From a virus: a stretch of DNA of 23,078 nt. Under the pieces are notes generated by a model, which did no database searches, had not been told where the DNA came from, and was given only the letters and a program-made list of their open reading frames with translations. Location: the IMG/VR virus record IMGVR_UViG_3300024352_000178, positions 1 through 23,078 of that record; one strand, given 5' to 3'. How positions within the stretch are numbered: position 1 is the first letter of the stretch; each line of letters opens with the position of its first letter. The position numbers were made by a program, and so were the translations under genes. Shown piece after piece: positions 1 to 8,632 of the stretch.

Positions 1-82
1 CAGACGTAAGACTCGTGGCTGCAAGCGAAATTGAACGCTCATCGACGAATTGGTCCCAGGCGTTCATCAGGGTGAGGGTCAT
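1..82 (-). CDS. 5' part of a gene cut by the window edge; possible tyrosine integrase N-terminus
   Basis: Only 27 codons are visible, beginning at an ATG at position 82 and open to the left edge (MTLTLMNAWDQFVDERS...). The segment reads as an amphipathic helix followed by a Ser/Thr-rich stretch (ISLAATSLTS), which resembles the start of the SAM-like core-binding domain of phage tyrosine recombinases (helix, then a 'tsltsdy' turn). This is a resemblance only: no catalytic Arg/His/Tyr can be seen because the gene is cut off. It is the first gene after the tail fibre and has its own promoter-like sequence directly upstream (111-139), which fits a separately expressed gene. There is no clear Shine-Dalgarno. 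It could equally be an unrelated hypothetical protein. Confidence 0.4.
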   Translation of the reverse strand, partial: MTLTLMNAWDQFVDERSISLAATSLTS

Positions 83-110
83 GACTAGGATGTTTGAAGG
101 GGATGCACGA

Positions 111-139
111 ATGGTACACCCCCTAGACCAGCCTGTCAA
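111..139 (-). promoter_or_regulatory. candidate sigma70-type promoter between tail fibre and the next gene
   Basis: On the minus strand there is a perfect -35 hexamer TTGACA (134-139), a 17-base spacer, then TACCAT (111-116), which matches 4 of 6 positions of TATAAT. It points at the partial gene starting at 82. The -10 lies inside an imperfect inverted repeat (99-122, GGGG...CCCC with TGCAC/GTACA arms), which might be an operator or a weak terminator for the fibre transcript; no T-tract follows it. Inference from consensus match only. Confidence 0.4.
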
Positions 140-158
140 GCCCCTTTAGTGAGTAGGA

Positions 159-3100
159 CTACAAGCCTGCAGCGGTGAGGCGACCTTCAAGATCTGCGAT
201 CTTTTGAAGAGCTTCCTGCAGCGCAGCCGTCAGCAGCGGCACCAGCTTGGATTGGTCGATGCCTTGGTAGATCGGGTTTCCATCTGCATCCACCTCATCC
301 TTGGTGCCGGTAACGCACTCGGGGACAACGGCCTGAGCTTCGTGGGCGATGAAGCCGTCAACCGTGTTAGTGGGGTCGGCAATGAAGTTGAAACGGCTGG
401 GTTTCAGTTGATTGACACGAGCAACAGCGTCTGACAGTGGGACAACGTTATCCTTGAGACGGTAGTCAGAGGAGGTGTTAAAGGAAGTAGAAGTTCCAGA
501 TGTAGAAATGCCGCCAACAACTCCATTGTCATTGTAAAAAGCCAGGTGGCCATAGGAGCCTGTGCCACTACTTCTAGACCTCCAGTAATTTTGACTGTTA
601 AATCCAATCTGCGCTCCAAAATTGCCAGCAGTATTCGGATCTCCTGTAGTATTAAATCTGATGTAACCCTCTTGCGTAATCCTCATCCGCTCCGTCGGGC
701 TGCTCGCTCCATCGGCGGTAGTGGAGAACACTAGGCGGCCTGGCATGTCGTTAGTGCCAGGGGCAGCATCTACCCAGGCGGCAATGCTTGCAGCTCTCCT
801 ATCGGCTGTACCGTCTGTACCTTCAAAAATAATGCTGCCCAACAAATCTTCTTGAGCAACTGAAGTTTTAGAGTTAGCAGTTGTTCCTCTGCTACGAGAA
901 ATGTAAATAACAGGACCATTATTGGCAGTGGTTCCCATGTTGCCTCTCACCAAGAGGCGTGATGGATCTCCAGCAGTGCCTTCTAATTGAAAGTAAGGGC
1001 TGTTGGCATCGTTATCCGTGGTAGCAGCAGAAGACGTGCCAACTAAAAAACGACCTGAACTATCGAACCGGCCTCTTTCGCTGTTGCCTGCATAAAACAG
1101 CATGGCACCAGATGCTGAGCCAAGGCGCACGTGACCGATTGTTGTACCAGAGTCCTTAAGTGCAACCCAGTTTTCACTTTGATCCGTCCTAAATGCTGAC
1201 GAGATTGTGGAACCAGTTGCAGAAACATCTAATGCGTAGCTAGGCGCAGTAGAGCCAATCCCTACTCGTTGCTGGTTATCAATACGCATTGCCTCAACGG
1301 CTGCGCTTGACGTATTTCCTGTAAAAAACCGAATGTTGCCAACAGTGTTATTAGTTCCTCTGCATTTCAAATCAAGAAATTCTGATCCAGCGGATGTGTA
1401 ATTAATTTCTGCTTCGGGGGTTCCGCCAGCGCCAAAACGGATTCCGTTATTGCCTGCAATATGCAGCAAGCTGTTAGGGCTACTAGTCCCCAGACCTAAG
1501 CGGCCACTGGAGTCAATTCTGAGTCGCTCAACATCACCAGTCTTAAATACAAGTGCTCCGGATGAGTTAAACATTCCGGTCGCATAGGATCCGCTGCCAC
1601 TTAAGAAAATGCCGCCGCCATTGCGCGACATATAATCGTTGGCAGTGTATATGTTTCCTGCAACGTGCAAAGGCTGCAAAGGACTGGCTTCACTGACGCC
1701 GATGTTGCCACTCGCATTAACAAACAACCGCCCAGTGCCATTAGTCGAGATGGCTACTTGGTCTGCGCCAGGTGAGTAAATGCCGGTGTTGGTGTCGCCA
1801 GAGATAAACAGTGAAGGAGAACCAGCAGAGCCTGAGGTAATCCCCAGAGCACCAGTCATGGTATCGCCAGCCAAAGAAACAGTTGTAGTATCTACATAGT
1901 TCTTTGTAGCTGCATCTTGAGCAGAGGTAGGATCTGTAACGTTAATAATCTTGTTGCTATTAACATCAAGTTGATCAGCAATAACAACGTTACCAGTACT
2001 GCTAGAGATAGTCCGGTTAAGAACATCAAGGTTACCACCAAGTTGAGGAGTAGCATCCGACGCCACATCAAACGCAATAGAACCAGACGGAATGGTAACA
2101 AAGCCAAGCTGTTGATCTACTTCAAAGAAATCACCAACACTGAATTTACCGTTATGATCCGTGATAGCAGTCCAAATAGCACCGTTGTTCAACTCAACAC
2201 GTTGGTTGGCTTCAACAGGAACACCACCATTTTCAGGAAGGGCGTTATAGTTGGTACCAGAACCGACATACTCCATCGTGTGACCACTAGAAGCAATCAT
2301 GGAACGAAGGAAGAACTCAGCAGTAGCAGGAGTCGTTACAGCACCATTAAGACCCAGGTTAACACTACGATTAACAGGATCTGGACGGCTAATTGTCACA
2401 TCCCATCCAGCACCATTAGCAACAGCAGAAAGGATTGGATACTCAACACCATTCAGCTCAACCAGCATATTGGGTTGAGGACGGGTTGCATCACCATGCC
2501 AAGAAGGATCTGCGGTAGGTGCACCAATGGTAAAGGTAGTAGCACCATCAGCAGCATTAGTACTAAGAGCTGCAGTAAAGACCGGATCAACCGAACGACC
2601 ATCAGCAATCAAGGAATACCGACCAAAGTCAGAAGTTGAAGCAGCAAGGTTAGCCTGACCGCCATTCAGACACTTGATGTGATAATGAGTAAAGAAAGCA
2701 TAGGAGCTAGTAGCTTGGCAATAACCGTTATTGGTAACAAGAATGGCAGGACCATCAAGACCGACGTGGGTATAGCTGTCACAAACAATAGAACGAAGCG
2801 GTGAGTTAATGGACGGAACATCACCATCAACAATAATGCCACCACCAGTCGGTGCAGAGTCGGTATCACCAGCAGAACCACCAGCAGGACGGTTAGCATT
2901 CAGGTTGCTGTTATCAATCTCACTGTCGGAGAAGTTCGTACAATTTTGAATGTACGGAGATTTGATAATAGTTGCATCATTGTAGAATGCAACGTTCCAA
3001 CCTTGGTTGGGAGGAAGACCAAACGTAGCATCAGGGTCAATAGAACCCACATCACCACGAGTACCAGATGCTTTAAGACCAGTAAAGGTCAAGTTAGCAA

Positions 3101-4709
3101 GGTAAGAACCGCTGTTAACTTCAAACAAGTTATTGGTTTCAGTTGCAGCAGTAGGATGCACCACACAGCTGCGTAGAGCTTGACCAATCACCGAAACATC
3201 ACGGCGCTTGATCTGAATGGGCGCAACTTCTTGATAGACACCAGGAGCAACTACAACAACTTGTCCATCACCAGTACCGCCAACAGTCAATTGGAAGCCA
3301 GAACCAGTACCACCAAGATTAGTGTTACTTGCAGACAAAACATCACCAATTGAATACTCTTGAAGAGTAGCCACACTGGTAACAGTGGCAACAGTAACAA
3401 CACCGCCAACAACAGTAATGTTAGCTTGAAGTCCAGTGCCAGAACCTCCAGTCAACGGAACATTGGTGTAAGTTCCAGTCACATAACCGGAACCACCGTT
3501 GCTGATTGAAGTAGAAACTTCAGCGTTGATCTGTTCAATAGCAGCTTTAATTGTTTGCTTAGGACGGCTAATACGGTGACCATCATTGGCATTATCACCA
3601 TTAGCTGCATCAACATAAACAACTTTAGTTTGGCTGGTAAACGTACCACCAGAACTAATACCAATCCAACCACTACCATTCCAAACAGAAAGTGTTTTAT
3701 CAGCATCATTCTGGAACCAAGTTTTACCTACTTCCCAGTTAGAACCTGTAGGAGTAGCGGTTTGGACAATGGTATCAAAACGACGAGCAGCAGCACTAGC
3801 AGTAAAGATGTTGGTATCTGCCGGAGCCGGAGAACCAGCATTCTGTTCTGCATAGGTAATAATGTCTGCATCTTTAATTCGATCGAAATCAATCGAGTTT
3901 GATGCAAGACCAAGGGTGATCGTACCGTCACCATCATTGGTAACAGTGATACCAGTACCATCCGTTGCAATGTCACCAGTAATGGCAGCATCAATCATGT
4001 CGTCGATCTTTGCCGTAGTGGCAATCGTCGCGTCATCATTAGCCCAAACTTCAGCACTGGTGACAATATCAGATGCTTTGATACGATCAAGATCTATAAG
4101 TCCAGCACCCAAACCAAGGGTAATAGTGCCATCGCCATCATTAGTAACGGTAATGCCAGTACCATCGGTGCCAATATCACCAGTGATAGCAGCGTCAATC
4201 TTACTATCCACTCGGTTGTCGATAGCAGCAGTCGTTGCAACCGTATCGTCATTATCCGGCCAAACCTCAGCAGAGGTAATGGTCTCAGTAAGTTCATCTT
4301 GGAACCGTGCATCAATGGCAGCGGTTGTAGCAATCTGGGAATCAGAGCTGACCCAAGCTTCCGTGCTGTGGATGGTTTGGGTATCGTTATCCCAAGTGTT
4401 ATTCTTAATTTCTTGAACAGCATAGTTGTTCTGCAAGAAGTCTTCATTCAAGTCCTGAGCACGAATAGCAGAACCAGCAAAGAATGTAGCCTTCAAGCTG
4501 TCAACATTAGTGTCCCGATAAATTCTAATAGCGACTCCGTTAGCCGGAGCCGTATTAAACAGGACAGTTGTAGCGTTGGCAAGAGTGTATGCAGTTGTCA
4601 GAGTGCCATTAAGACTTACCTTAATGTCATCTTCATCAATGTATTGGAAAGTGAATGCATAGGAAGTGGTTGAACCATTCCCTGTATAAGTGTTTTCAGT
4701 TACAGCCAT
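159..4709 (-). CDS. T7-like tail fibre with cyanomyovirus-type module and C-terminal S74 chaperone
   Basis: This 1516-residue fibre (T7 gp17 is 553) should bind host receptors. Residues 1-110 match the T7 fibre N-terminal tail-attachment domain (TENTYTGNGSTTSYAFTF, later AIRAQDLNEDFLQ). Residues 115-288 hold internal repeats: a '(S/T)E(V/A)W..D..IATTA.ID' unit three times and a 50-residue unit twice (171-220, 239-288). Residues 361-880 resemble right-handed beta-helix structural proteins of cyanomyoviruses (YVDAANGDNANDG, PKQTIKAA, SPYIQNC, RSMIASSGHTMEYVGSG). Residues 945-1413 carry recurring beta units such as SSGRLGLGTSSP. Residues 1414-1516 are a peptidase S74 intramolecular chaperone with the SDYRLK motif: Ser1414 and Lys1419 would form the self-cleavage dyad, and IAHEAQAVVP follows. 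The C-terminus is probably cleaved off after trimerisation. The start is 36 bases after the previous stop and has no strong Shine-Dalgarno. Confidence 0.93.
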   Translation of the reverse strand: MAVTENTYTGNGSTTSYAFTFQYIDEDDIKVSLNGTLTTAYTLANATTVLFNTAPANGVAIRIYRDTNVDSLKATFFAGSAIRAQDLNEDFLQNNYAVQEIKNNTWDNDTQTIHSTEAWVSSDSQIATTAAIDARFQDELTETITSAEVWPDNDDTVATTAAIDNRVDSKIDAAITGDIGTDGTGITVTNDGDGTITLGLGAGLIDLDRIKASDIVTSAEVWANDDATIATTAKIDDMIDAAITGDIATDGTGITVTNDGDGTITLGLASNSIDFDRIKDADIITYAEQNAGSPAPADTNIFTASAAARRFDTIVQTATPTGSNWEVGKTWFQNDADKTLSVWNGSGWIGISSGGTFTSQTKVVYVDAANGDNANDGHRISRPKQTIKAAIEQINAEVSTSISNGGSGYVTGTYTNVPLTGGSGTGLQANITVVGGVVTVATVTSVATLQEYSIGDVLSASNTNLGGTGSGFQLTVGGTGDGQVVVVAPGVYQEVAPIQIKRRDVSVIGQALRSCVVHPTAATETNNLFEVNSGSYLANLTFTGLKASGTRGDVGSIDPDATFGLPPNQGWNVAFYNDATIIKSPYIQNCTNFSDSEIDNSNLNANRPAGGSAGDTDSAPTGGGIIVDGDVPSINSPLRSIVCDSYTHVGLDGPAILVTNNGYCQATSSYAFFTHYHIKCLNGGQANLAASTSDFGRYSLIADGRSVDPVFTAALSTNAADGATTFTIGAPTADPSWHGDATRPQPNMLVELNGVEYPILSAVANGAGWDVTISRPDPVNRSVNLGLNGAVTTPATAEFFLRSMIASSGHTMEYVGSGTNYNALPENGGVPVEANQRVELNNGAIWTAITDHNGKFSVGDFFEVDQQLGFVTIPSGSIAFDVASDATPQLGGNLDVLNRTISSSTGNVVIADQLDVNSNKIINVTDPTSAQDAATKNYVDTTTVSLAGDTMTGALGITSGSAGSPSLFISGDTNTGIYSPGADQVAISTNGTGRLFVNASGNIGVSEASPLQPLHVAGNIYTANDYMSRNGGGIFLSGSGSYATGMFNSSGALVFKTGDVERLRIDSSGRLGLGTSSPNSLLHIAGNNGIRFGAGGTPEAEINYTSAGSEFLDLKCRGTNNTVGNIRFFTGNTSSAAVEAMRIDNQQRVGIGSTAPSYALDVSATGSTISSAFRTDQSENWVALKDSGTTIGHVRLGSASGAMLFYAGNSERGRFDSSGRFLVGTSSAATTDNDANSPYFQLEGTAGDPSRLLVRGNMGTTANNGPVIYISRSRGTTANSKTSVAQEDLLGSIIFEGTDGTADRRAASIAAWVDAAPGTNDMPGRLVFSTTADGASSPTERMRITQEGYIRFNTTGDPNTAGNFGAQIGFNSQNYWRSRSSGTGSYGHLAFYNDNGVVGGISTSGTSTSFNTSSDYRLKDNVVPLSDAVARVNQLKPSRFNFIADPTNTVDGFIAHEAQAVVPECVTGTKDEVDADGNPIYQGIDQSKLVPLLTAALQEALQKIADLEGRLTAAGL
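3846..4199 (-). repeat. diverged tandem duplication inside the tail fibre gene
   Basis: Two 50-codon units (4050-4199 and 3846-3995) encode nearly the same protein, IDAAITGDI(G/A)TDGTGITVTN through DRIK.(S/A)DI(V/I)T.AE, separated by a copy of the shorter ATTA.ID unit. The DNA copies differ at many third codon positions while the protein is kept, so the duplication is old and under protein-level selection. It probably adds length to the fibre shaft near the tail attachment. Confidence 0.75.
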
Positions 4710-4745
4710 TTACGCTAGTAAGTAATTGGGAATGGGTGGATTAGA

Positions 4746-7700
4746 CTATTTGTTTTTCCATTCAAGTATGGAAACACCACGCTGTTGATATGCTTTATCA
4801 AGACCTTGTTCGTACTGACGACGCATTACTTCATCACGGTTGCTTAATTGTACTTCAGCCAATCGCTTAGCACGGTCAAGAGCAACGTCAATCTGGCGAT
4901 ACAGGTTCATCCATTGGTTAGGATCAATACGGGAACCGTTACCACGTTCAGTCTTAATAGATTCACGCCAAGTTTTAGCGTTAGTATCTTGCATGATGCG
5001 TTGAAGTTCACGCTTAAAGTAACCTTGTTGACCCATCAAGGAGAACAGCTCAGAACGCTCTTTAGGAGTGTATTCAACACCTTTGGTGCTCTTGTTGAAG
5101 CTAGGCCGTGAGTCATATTCAATGTCAAGCAGGAACTGACGTTCAGCAGATTGACCTTCGTACACTTTCATAGGAGACACAGCATTCCATGCCCGTACAA
5201 AGAAGTTCTCAGGGTAACCAACTTTAGTACCGTCAATCCAGTCATGCTTATCAGGCAATGCACCTTTGGAATCAACAACATCCAAGAACTTGTTACGGTT
5301 ACGAAGAAGTTGAGTGAACTCCATATCCAACTCACGCAAAGAAGGTGCCATAAGGCGACCCAGTTCATTACGCGCACCGGACAACGGAGCAAGAGAAGAA
5401 GCAAAAGAAGCTGCCCAACGATTCAATGCAGCAGGATCACCACGAAGAACATCGTTCATAGGCTCAATACCAGCAAGCATAGACCTGTTGGTAATCGTTG
5501 CTCCTAGTAAGAAACCAAGTTTATTGATTGTTGTTGCAAGATCATTCTCAGTAATGGAATCAAAGTTATCCATTACATCGGCAGTCAAAGACAGGAAATC
5601 AGCGATAGGCCCAAGACCATCGTAGCTGTACCATTTACCGTCCCACCCTTTGTAAGTACGAGGTTTCCAGCCAAGTTCTTGACGAACACGATTACGTTCT
5701 TTATCGAAATGACCACTACCACGAAGGTTACCATTAAGGAACATAGCCCCTGCTGCAAACATGGTGATAGTACCAATAGCCTTACGACCACGAACTTCTG
5801 CACGAAGAGTGTTAAAGGTATCCATCATATTCTCATCAACGGGTAGACCACGCTTGGTGAGAATCTCTTGGACTTCATCAACAGTAAAGTTGCTAAGAGG
5901 TTTGTAAGCAATCTCGTTGTATTCCTTAGCAAAGAAGGACCACGGACTGTGCTTATTAGCCATATCCAAAATGTTCACACTCGTGCGTGGAAACATCAGG
6001 AACGGCTTCATAGCCGGGTACTGGTTAATAAGGTTAGACAAACCATCAACAGCAGGACTGTCAAGGTTCATAGCAATTTCACGGCTAGCATAATCAACAG
6101 CTTTGTTGGTGATCATACCAGTCGAATCAAACATTTCATTGTATTGATCATCCAAAGCTTTTTTCATGCCATCAGCATCAAGCTTTCGACCACCATCAAT
6201 AAACTTGTCGTAGATGCGACCACGTGCTTCAGCATTGGCAATCATAGCCCGTGCAAAACCGTCAAAAGCTGTCATCATGTTTGGACCAAAACGAAGCCAC
6301 GGGTGGTTTGCTAAATCGTTAAGTGCTTCTGCTTTGTTGTACAAAGCCATTGGACCATCATTACCACGTTGCTGAGACGCCAAAGCATACGAATGAAGAA
6401 TGTCCATTGTTGCTTCGTTTTTCTGCACAAGGTCATCACGCATGATGTATCCAACAGAAGTTGGGTCAGTAGCCGCTTTACGGTAAACATCAGTCATGTG
6501 CTTCAGACCCTTTTGTAGAGTATCAGCAAATGCGGAGTATTGATACCAACCACGCTTTAAAGTCTTAACGTCACCAGCAATAGCAGCACCACCAAGAACA
6601 GCAATAGGCTTCTCAAGCAACAAAGCAGCGTTAGCAAAACCAGCTTTTAATGGAGTAGAAACAGAGGTAAGAACAGAGTTGTAGATGTTACTCCACATAC
6701 CCTGAACAATGACGTTAGGTAGTTCTGGATTACCATCAACAAAGAACTTAGGGAACCAATCCCCAAGAGTTTGATCCACGTACCTGTTCAGCTTAGACAT
6801 GGTATCAATGTTGCCATCCGTAAACTCCCATGCCATTTGCAATGGCTTAAGGTATTCAGGACGCTCCTTAGATACTTGACGAAGGGTATCGACAGTACGC
6901 TTAGCACGATCAATGATTTCTTGATCGGTAGCTTTCTTAGTTTCGTTGAAGCTTTCAACCATCTGTTGAACCTTACCAAAATCTTTCTCGTTAAGGTGAG
7001 CGTAGATTTGCTTAAGGCTATTCAGACCTTGACCACGAAGTTGCTTAGCGCGACCTTGGACAACAGTAAGGTATTCAATCTTATCAAGGATCTGTTCTTG
7101 TGCTCGTTCAATAGCACCGGTACCATCCATCAAACGTGCACCTTCTGCAAGGTCAGCAATTTGACCACCAAGAGACGTAGCTAGATAACCTTGAACACGA
7201 ACGGTATCCAAGTTAATGTACTCATCCCGTAAAGTACGAAGAGCCTGCAACGAAGCAGTAAAAGCAATGTCACCTTTGGTATCAACAGCAATCCGTTCGA
7301 CACCATCAACAACACTAGAAAACTCTTTAAAAACCTTTTGCATTTCCGTTACATCCATACGAGGATCCAACAGAATCTTACTAAGGCGATCACCTTCTGC
7401 AATCACATCAGCTGTTGTGATGGTGGCTTCATCACCCAGCATCACTTTGTATTTACCAGCAGAAGTAAAAGAATCTTTAAGTGCCTGGTCTACTTCATCG
7501 AACTTAGAAGGATCAGCGGTTCTAAGAACATACTTTGCAGCAGTTTCAGACATGAAATTACGAAGTCGTCCATAAACAGTTCCATAATTTCTAGAAATCC
7601 GTACTTGGTCAATGCCAGCGCCGACGACTCCCATCGAGTCCACACCACGGATACCTTCTTCATCAATGTCAAAAGCATTATGTGTACCGAGATAGGGGCC

Positions 7701-8630
7701 AAGTTTACCAGTGACTTCTCCGTAGACTCCACGTTCATCAAGAGCCTCTTCCCGACGACCAGCAGATTCAAGAACTTCATCTTCAACGGTTACTGCTCCT
7801 GTTTCATGCTGCCTTTTAAAGTTAACAGCTCTTTCATCTAAAGGAATAAAGCTAGTAGCTTCTTTTGTTTTAAGAGTAGCACGAATCAGTTTACCAGCAC
7901 CAACCAGAAAATCAGTGAAGATACCAAGACCAACACCTTCATTAACGTTCTTAGCACGGATCACATCAGGTGAGTCACCGTCAACGGTTGCCCAGTCATC
8001 AGAGATCCAGCTAAAGGTTTTGGGGAACATCTTTTTAAGTGTCCCCTGAAGGTTGTCGTCGGTTTCGTTGAGTTTATTGGTAGCATCAACAAAAGCACCA
8101 GAACCAGCTGCAATACCAGCTTCACCTAACCACTTAACCAGTGCATTCTTACCAAGTTCCCACTTAACCTTAGCGTTAGCAGCAGACGCTGCACCACCAA
8201 GACCACGAGTGATTAGAACAGTAGGAAGTACAACAGAAGAGATTTCCCGTGCAGCTTGGAACAACTCATTCTTAAACTTAGGGATCTTAGGAAGATCAGG
8301 AGTAGGAAGAACATTGTAAAGATCTACTGCCCAGTCAACCATACCGGTTGGGGCAGCCAGACCACCTTCAAAGATGTTACGAGCAGCTTGTCCCACATCT
8401 TGTGGAATAATGCTAGTAGACTCTTCTTCTTTAGCTTCAGGTTTAGCTTGTTGCTGCTGACTAGGCGTACCAGGTTTAGCAGCAGGAGTTGCAGAAGCAG
8501 CCTGTTGTTCGGCTGCTTGCATAATTTGAACAGTTTGTTCGGATTGAGCCTTATCTTGAAGCAATTGATTTTTAATGTCATCGCTCAAAGGCTCATCCTT
8601 AGCGTTGAACTCCTCGTAAGGATTGTACAT
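4746..8630 (-). CDS. internal core protein, gp16-like
   Basis: At 1294 residues, and placed directly before the fibre gene, this matches the slot and size of T7 gp16 (1318), the largest internal core protein, which is ejected into the cell and forms the transmembrane channel for DNA entry. The N-terminus is Gln/Ala/Pro-rich (about 1-70). Hydrophobic stretches are visible at about 131-152, 660-685 and 950-966 (TITMFAAGAMFLNGN), candidates for membrane contact; the rest is helical and charged. Unlike T7 gp16, I see no transglycosylase signature (Glu-Ser plus G..G..Q.M) at the N-terminus; that activity lies in the preceding gene. The gap to the upstream stop is two bases, indicating co-translation. 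The call rests on order and length rather than on a diagnostic motif. Confidence 0.8.
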   Translation of the reverse strand: MYNPYEEFNAKDEPLSDDIKNQLLQDKAQSEQTVQIMQAAEQQAASATPAAKPGTPSQQQQAKPEAKEEESTSIIPQDVGQAARNIFEGGLAAPTGMVDWAVDLYNVLPTPDLPKIPKFKNELFQAAREISSVVLPTVLITRGLGGAASAANAKVKWELGKNALVKWLGEAGIAAGSGAFVDATNKLNETDDNLQGTLKKMFPKTFSWISDDWATVDGDSPDVIRAKNVNEGVGLGIFTDFLVGAGKLIRATLKTKEATSFIPLDERAVNFKRQHETGAVTVEDEVLESAGRREEALDERGVYGEVTGKLGPYLGTHNAFDIDEEGIRGVDSMGVVGAGIDQVRISRNYGTVYGRLRNFMSETAAKYVLRTADPSKFDEVDQALKDSFTSAGKYKVMLGDEATITTADVIAEGDRLSKILLDPRMDVTEMQKVFKEFSSVVDGVERIAVDTKGDIAFTASLQALRTLRDEYINLDTVRVQGYLATSLGGQIADLAEGARLMDGTGAIERAQEQILDKIEYLTVVQGRAKQLRGQGLNSLKQIYAHLNEKDFGKVQQMVESFNETKKATDQEIIDRAKRTVDTLRQVSKERPEYLKPLQMAWEFTDGNIDTMSKLNRYVDQTLGDWFPKFFVDGNPELPNVIVQGMWSNIYNSVLTSVSTPLKAGFANAALLLEKPIAVLGGAAIAGDVKTLKRGWYQYSAFADTLQKGLKHMTDVYRKAATDPTSVGYIMRDDLVQKNEATMDILHSYALASQQRGNDGPMALYNKAEALNDLANHPWLRFGPNMMTAFDGFARAMIANAEARGRIYDKFIDGGRKLDADGMKKALDDQYNEMFDSTGMITNKAVDYASREIAMNLDSPAVDGLSNLINQYPAMKPFLMFPRTSVNILDMANKHSPWSFFAKEYNEIAYKPLSNFTVDEVQEILTKRGLPVDENMMDTFNTLRAEVRGRKAIGTITMFAAGAMFLNGNLRGSGHFDKERNRVRQELGWKPRTYKGWDGKWYSYDGLGPIADFLSLTADVMDNFDSITENDLATTINKLGFLLGATITNRSMLAGIEPMNDVLRGDPAALNRWAASFASSLAPLSGARNELGRLMAPSLRELDMEFTQLLRNRNKFLDVVDSKGALPDKHDWIDGTKVGYPENFFVRAWNAVSPMKVYEGQSAERQFLLDIEYDSRPSFNKSTKGVEYTPKERSELFSLMGQQGYFKRELQRIMQDTNAKTWRESIKTERGNGSRIDPNQWMNLYRQIDVALDRAKRLAEVQLSNRDEVMRRQYEQGLDKAYQQRGVSILEWKNK

Positions 8631-8632
8631 TG

